Assembly: GCF_016613415.1 (NCBI RefSeq)
Contig: NZ_JACWCT010000061.1
Coordinates: 1-64,000 of the forward strand
Source: Methylobacterium ajmalii
GTDB taxonomy: Bacteria; Pseudomonadota; Alphaproteobacteria; Rhizobiales; Beijerinckiaceae
DNA length: 64,000 nucleotides
Reading direction: 5' to 3'
Positions 58,200 through 64,000 of the stretch are shown in pieces. Numbering within the stretch: the stretch's first letter is position 1; every line of letters begins with the position of its first letter. A program made the translations under genes and the position numbers. A model generated the notes under the pieces. It saw only the letters and a list, made by a program, of their open reading frames with translations. It made no database searches and was not told the origin of the DNA.

Positions 58200-58436
58200 A
58201 TGTGGAACGAGAAACGGGCCATCGACCTGGAGACCCAGATCGCGGCGGAGTACGCCTCGCTCTTGGATCACATCGAGGGAAGGCTGGTCCCGCTCCTGGT
58301 TCGGCGCGCCTCGCTCAAGGCGGCCTTACCGGCCGCCGCCTCGGTCTCAGACGCCCCGCGCTCAACCGTCGTGCCTTCGCCGAGGACCGGCCGTCCGAAG
58401 CCGTGTCCGCCCCGCGTCGGCAGGCTCCCCGGATGA
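58200..58436 (+). CDS. Small hypothetical protein
   Basis: This 78-residue protein has a helical N-terminal half (EKRAIDLETQIAAEYASLLDHIEGRLVPLL) and a Pro/Arg-rich tail. ATG 58200 has a strong GAGGAGG site. The stop overlaps the start of the next gene (ATGA), so they are coupled. No family recognised. Confidence 0.6.
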   Translation: MWNEKRAIDLETQIAAEYASLLDHIEGRLVPLLVRRASLKAALPAAASVSDAPRSTVVPSPRTGRPKPCPPRVGRLPG

Positions 58437-58933
58437 GGGCCCACACGGCGCAGTTGATCGTCGACGCCCTTTGGGAGGCGCCTTGCCACCGGCTGCCCGA
58501 CGCCGCCCTCAACCGCCTCGTCGTGGATGCCGGGTACACCCGGGACGCCGCCGAGAGGGTCAAGACCCGCCTGAGGAAGCTCGGCGTCCTGATCAAGGAC
58601 GCCCGCATCGGCTTCTGGTCGCTCGCCCCGTACGTCCTCGAACCGGGGGCGGCGGTCCCGGCCACGGGCGGCCGGGGCGGCGACGCGCTGGAAGCCGAGG
58701 CCGGCCTCGCCATCGTGGAGGCGCTGACCGCCGCCGGCGCGGCCGGGCTGACGGGGGACGACCTCCTCATGGAGGCGGCGCGCTGGGGCATCCCGCCGAC
58801 GCGGACCGTCCTGGTGCAGAGCCGCCTCCGGACGGAACGGCTCATCGAGTGCGGCCGCGGCCTGGGCGCCCGCTGGCGGATTGCGGGTGCCGGGCCGTGG
58901 ACTGAGGGCGACCGGCCGTCGGCGTTCCGCTGA
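58433..58933 (+). CDS. Tandem winged-helix-like hypothetical protein
   Basis: This 166-residue protein contains two similar segments. The first is LIVDALWEAPCHRLPD ending in LGVLIKDARIGFWSLAP. The second is AIVEALTAAGAAGLTGDDLL ending in LIECGRGLGARWRIAG. Each looks like a winged helix, with a recognition-type helix (RVKTRLRKLG, LVQSRLRTERL). It may bind DNA. It is translationally coupled to the preceding small gene. Confidence 0.6.
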   Translation: MRAHTAQLIVDALWEAPCHRLPDAALNRLVVDAGYTRDAAERVKTRLRKLGVLIKDARIGFWSLAPYVLEPGAAVPATGGRGGDALEAEAGLAIVEALTAAGAAGLTGDDLLMEAARWGIPPTRTVLVQSRLRTERLIECGRGLGARWRIAGAGPWTEGDRPSAFR

Positions 58934-59172
58934 CGGCTTCGCAGCCCCTGGCCCGGCAGGACACAGGGCACCCGGGCGAGGGAGCTGAGGCCGCTTCCCC
59001 GACGCGCCCTTCATACCCGGGTCGGTATAGCCAAGCGTTCATGCCGACCCGGCCCCAGGATGTGGCTTTCGACGTTCCTCCGCACCCTCAGGTGCCTAGA
59101 AGATTAGGATGACACCCGTGCGAGGGAGCCGGGGAACACGCACGGGCGGGTCCCCCAGAGCGGGCGTCAGGC

Positions 59173-59751
59173 TCAGTCGAGTTCGAGCAGAGATCTGACT
59201 CCCTGCCGAACGTGACGGGCTCCCTCGCGGAAGCCGCTGTTTCGACCGGTCTCCCAGGCAGCTATAGCGATCTTCACTTCGCGGCACGTTGCACCATCTT
59301 CGAGCGTTAAGATCGGGGACTTGGCGTCGGTGAGCGCCTCGGACCAGATCTGGATTCTGACGCCCGTGAGACCCCAACCGGCGACCCGGATCTCGTACCC
59401 CGGGAACGAACCCAAGCTTTCGAGAACCGCGCTCTTACGATGGATGCTTTGCATCTTGCGAAGGCAGTTTAGCTGGTCGTCAGCTACAATTGAAGGGTCG
59501 CACCCGGCTGGGTTCTCTACGCCTTCGACGAACCTGCGGGCTGCGCGGACGGCCACTTCGGCCGCAGTCACCCTATGGCTCCCGCTCCGCTCGCGCGGGG
59601 CGGGAGCCGCGGCGACGTGCGGCGCAAGAGCGGCGGCGATCGCTTCGTTGCCATGGCCGATTAACGCATCGAGATCCAGCGCCAGAATCGCTGCAACCGC
59701 GAGGTTTTCCGGGTCGTTCAAATCGGCCTGAGCGGTGGTGGGTATCGTCAC
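59173..59751 (-). CDS. Hypothetical protein
   Basis: This 192-residue protein has an N-terminal helical part (ENLAVAAILALDLDALIGHGN) and a central LNCLRKMQSIHRKSAVLESLG. A beta-rich part (YEIRVAGWGLTGVRIQIW) and a C-terminal helix follow. Coding character is good. No family recognised; neighbours are other unknown mobile-type genes. Confidence 0.6.
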   Translation of the reverse strand: MTIPTTAQADLNDPENLAVAAILALDLDALIGHGNEAIAAALAPHVAAAPAPRERSGSHRVTAAEVAVRAARRFVEGVENPAGCDPSIVADDQLNCLRKMQSIHRKSAVLESLGSFPGYEIRVAGWGLTGVRIQIWSEALTDAKSPILTLEDGATCREVKIAIAAWETGRNSGFREGARHVRQGVRSLLELD

Positions 59752-59861
59752 GGTGGGCGGCTCCGGTTCGGGGTGGGTGGGACGCTCGATCGACGTTCGA
59801 CTGAGGCCCGTTCGAGGCCGGTGGTGAGCCGCAGTTTGCGGCGCCGGCCCCGAGGCGGGGT

Positions 59862-60505
59862 TCAGGCGGCGGCGATCGAGGAGGCCTTGATCGAGGCTGA
59901 GACGGCGGCCTGGAAGGCAGCCACGAGCGCATCGACGGCGTCACGGTTCCTCGAAGGGCGGTCTACCGTCGCCTTAGCCTCCCCGTCCTGCCAAAGCGTG
60001 TACCGGGCAGGTAGGACGCCATGGCGCGCATCCTCCATAAAGACGTAGTAGGCTTCACTGACGTAGCGTTAGCCGAGCTTAATACCCAGTCGGTGCAATT
60101 CGACGCGTGGTATCTCGTTGCCTTCGACTTCGTCCCACCAGTCTCCCCACACTTGGTGTGCGGTGACGAGGTAGAGATCGCCGCGAACCGTGCGGGCCTC
60201 CTGCTCAACGCGCCAAGCCTCGACGCCGTCTTGTCGAGGAAGGGGATCCGCAGATCGCGGGCGATCCAGCACGCTTTGTCCTCGGGCTGCACGGCGTCGA
60301 CTGACCTATGCAGGGCGCCGCCGTAGCTGCCTGTCCAGGATCCGAACACCTGGCGAGCGCTACCGTCCGCGCTCCACGCGCGCACGTAGCTGCCGGGCAT
60401 GCCGTTGATGTATGTTATGCCTTCGCGGACCACCACGCTGTAGTCCTTGGTGAAGGCATTGAACAGCGTCGGGCTCGTGCGCTTGACGGTGATGATTTCA
60501 TCCAT
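59862..60505 (-). pseudogene. Unknown gene with frameshift and in-frame stop
   Basis: The first part begins MDEIITVKRTSPTLFNAFTKD and includes SYVRAWSADGSARQVFGSW and CWIARDLRIPFLD. Near 60235 the frame shifts to GVEAWRVEQEARTVRGDLYLVT and VWGDWWDEVEGNEIP. It then meets TAA after LGIKLG but continues in frame as RYVSEAYYVFMEDARHG and RYTLWQDGEAKA to TGA at 59862. The full ancestral product would be about 213 residues. I do not recognise it. Confidence 0.6.
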
Positions 60506-60917
60506 GATGGCGATCTCCGATGACGGTGCCCGAGTGAGGCGGGGGGGGTCTACCTGACGAGCCGTCCCGCGGGGGCGGCTCGTCAGGTAGACCGGGGCGA
60601 TCCCCGGCCCCTGGTCCCCTAGAGGTCGTTAAGCGCGGTGACGTGCCGTCGGTAGGCGGCTAGGTCGAAAAATCAGGATGCGTCGGCCATCCGCTCGGTG
60701 GCGGAGAGCGCCTCGGTTGGATCCTCGCAATTGAAGGCGCGGCCAGTGCCCGGTGTGGTCGCGGCAATCAGTCAGATAGTCTCTCGCGGTCAAACGCCGA
60801 CCGCGTTGCAAGACGGATCAAGTACTACCTTTGATTGGCCTTAAATCAATCGGTTATGCCGCTGTCGATAGCAAGCGTCTGTGCTAAATAGACAAAATAC
60901 TTTGCAAGTTAATATAG
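60506..60917. other. Intergenic region carrying a perfect inverted repeat
   Basis: About 410 bp between the broken gene and the AT-rich islet. It contains the 18-bp inverted repeat listed separately. From about 60830 the sequence becomes AT-rich. No gene supported. Confidence 0.55.
60547..60593. repeat. Perfect 18-bp inverted repeat
   Basis: The arms at 60547-60564 and 60576-60593 are exact inverted copies (GGTCTACCTGACGAGCCG and its complement) around an 11-base GC-rich loop. It lies 41 bp upstream of the start of the leftward broken gene, so as RNA it would be in that gene's leader, or it could be a terminator for the islet transcript arriving from the right. Confidence 0.85.
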
Positions 60918-61379
60918 TCAATTACGGTGAGTATCGATATCTATCCGGCCTGGCAATAGCCTTGGTGAAATAATAATTTCTTTAATTAAGTATGCCTGAA
61001 CCTCATCATCCTTTAGAAGACTAACTTTTGGAGACGGTGCTATCTCTGCATCTATCCAGATCTGTTCATCATTATATTTTTTTGAGCGTCTGGATTTTCT
61101 AAATAGTTTAAGAGAAATCCCTCCGAAAATCCTTTCTTGAAACGTAAATTCAAACATTTCGGCGGTAGATTTATGCACAGATTCTACAATAAACCGACGG
61201 TTTTCCTCTAGCACGTATATCATAGAAAGATTTTCTGGATCAATCACAGCAGGTAATTTTCTTGATTCATTAGATATCAGAAATTTTAAATCTTCACTCC
61301 ACGCATATTTAAGCGGAGTACCGCAGATTGAGATATGATTCCGACGCAGTTCAATCGATACAATTACTTTCGGCAACAT
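60918..61379 (-). CDS. AT-rich islet gene, unknown protein
   Basis: This protein of about 153 residues has mixed alpha/beta character (VIVSIELRRNHISICG, LSMIYVLEENRRFIVESV, IWIDAEIAPSPKVSLL). The gene is strikingly AT-rich against its GC-rich surroundings, pointing to recent acquisition. ATG 61379 has GGAG at a seven-base spacing; ATG 61385 is too close to that site. It follows the HTH-like gene with a 65-bp gap. No family recognised. Confidence 0.65.
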   Translation of the reverse strand: MLPKVIVSIELRRNHISICGTPLKYAWSEDLKFLISNESRKLPAVIDPENLSMIYVLEENRRFIVESVHKSTAEMFEFTFQERIFGGISLKLFRKSRRSKKYNDEQIWIDAEIAPSPKVSLLKDDEVQAYLIKEIIISPRLLPGRIDIDTHRN

Positions 61380-61444
61380 ATGCATTCTCCATCACACAGT
61401 GCACGACTCTCAACCTCGATAGGATATTCGCGATATAAATTCAT

Positions 61445-61792
61445 CTAGCTATCGTTTTCCATAAGCATTCTCCTAGAGTTTGGACTGATACGATTGTCTT
61501 CGATCTCAACTATCCAAGATTGCAACCGTGCCGCACGGAGCATCAACTCGGAACGCTTTTCCGCAAGAAGTCGATATATTAAAACTGTCGCCCACCAAGG
61601 CGGAGCCCGATTATCAGCGTTCATCCATTGATGAACTGCGGCAGCACTAATTGCAGCATCGGTACCTCTAATTCTAGTAAGATCTCGTGCTAGATCGGAA
61701 TACCATTTCTTTCCTGGCCCATAGAGATACGAAGCAATTTCAGAGACCTCCTCGCGCGACAGCGGGGAGTCTTTTTCCAGACTGACGGGCAA
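61445..61792 (-). CDS. AT-rich islet HTH-like protein
   Basis: This 115-residue protein contains SEIASYLYGPGKKWYSDLARDL, then ISAAAVHQWMNADNRAPPWW and a helix LIYRLLAEKRSELMLRAARL. This layout (LYG...LARDL, HTH with W, R-A-PPW, then a charged helix) matches the amber-interrupted gene at 21289. It is probably a small DNA-binding regulator. The start is TTG with GGAGAG upstream. It is likely the first gene of a two-gene unit. Confidence 0.65.
   Translation of the reverse strand: MPVSLEKDSPLSREEVSEIASYLYGPGKKWYSDLARDLTRIRGTDAAISAAAVHQWMNADNRAPPWWATVLIYRLLAEKRSELMLRAARLQSWIVEIEDNRISPNSRRMLMENDS

Positions 61793-64000
<2,208 letters not shown>

Overview
The window is GC-rich chromosomal DNA from an alphaproteobacterium. 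Gene content and style (secG next to pyrG, several PAS/HWE sensor kinases, DUF2934/DUF892/DUF6894 proteins, hairpin-forming intergenic repeats) suggest a Methylobacterium-like member of the Rhizobiales. This assignment comes from recognition only; no search was run.

Positions 1-19,190 look like stable core sequence. They hold a chemotaxis-like operon (cheB end, cheR, cheA, a small STAS-like protein, a CheY-like receiver, a CheC-like phosphatase) that runs into a LOV-domain hybrid histidine kinase. After it come ygfZ, a dihydroorotase-type amidohydrolase, secG, pyrG, a DUF2934 protein, an M23 peptidase, a one-cysteine bacterioferritin-comigratory-type peroxiredoxin, a very large AsmA/YhdP-like protein and tRNA-Gly(CCC).

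Positions 19,191-28,700 look like a degraded phage-like or integrative element abutting the tRNA. It has short direct and inverted repeats next to the tRNA, a leftward operon of small genes headed by an XRE-type regulator, a divergent rightward set of three genes, and two remnants with phage-structural character. Several leftward genes carry frameshifts, an in-frame amber codon or a lost start codon. No integrase is visible.

Positions 28,800-41,500 are accessory metabolism and respiration. There is an SDR/LysR divergent pair and two neighbouring FNR-type regulators that keep cysteine clusters and the E-x-x-S-R recognition helix. A cupin and a RibD-like reductase follow. The cytochrome bo3 quinol oxidase operon cyoABCD is divergent from an MFS transporter. 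Perfect TTGA-N6-TCAA palindromes lie between the two FNR genes and in the cyoA/MFS intergenic region, which suggests one oxygen-responsive module.

Positions 41,800-47,800 are a sensory/stress cluster: DUF892, a receiver, a GAF/PAS HWE kinase, a Crp-like regulator, DUF6894 and an HWE-kinase relic. Positions 48,100-55,800 hold a CPA1 antiporter, an internally duplicated membrane protein, a phosphatidylserine-decarboxylase-like protein, a CorA/ZntB-like transporter, a PhzF-like protein and a MASE4 kinase with a large internal deletion.

Positions 55,900-62,300 are plasmid- or phage-like: a KfrA-like DNA-binding gene, inorganic pyrophosphatase, small unknown genes, a broken gene, a perfect 18-bp inverted repeat and a visibly AT-rich two-gene islet. 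The window ends with a 5'-truncated aldo/keto reductase copy, an intact one and the start of a further gene.
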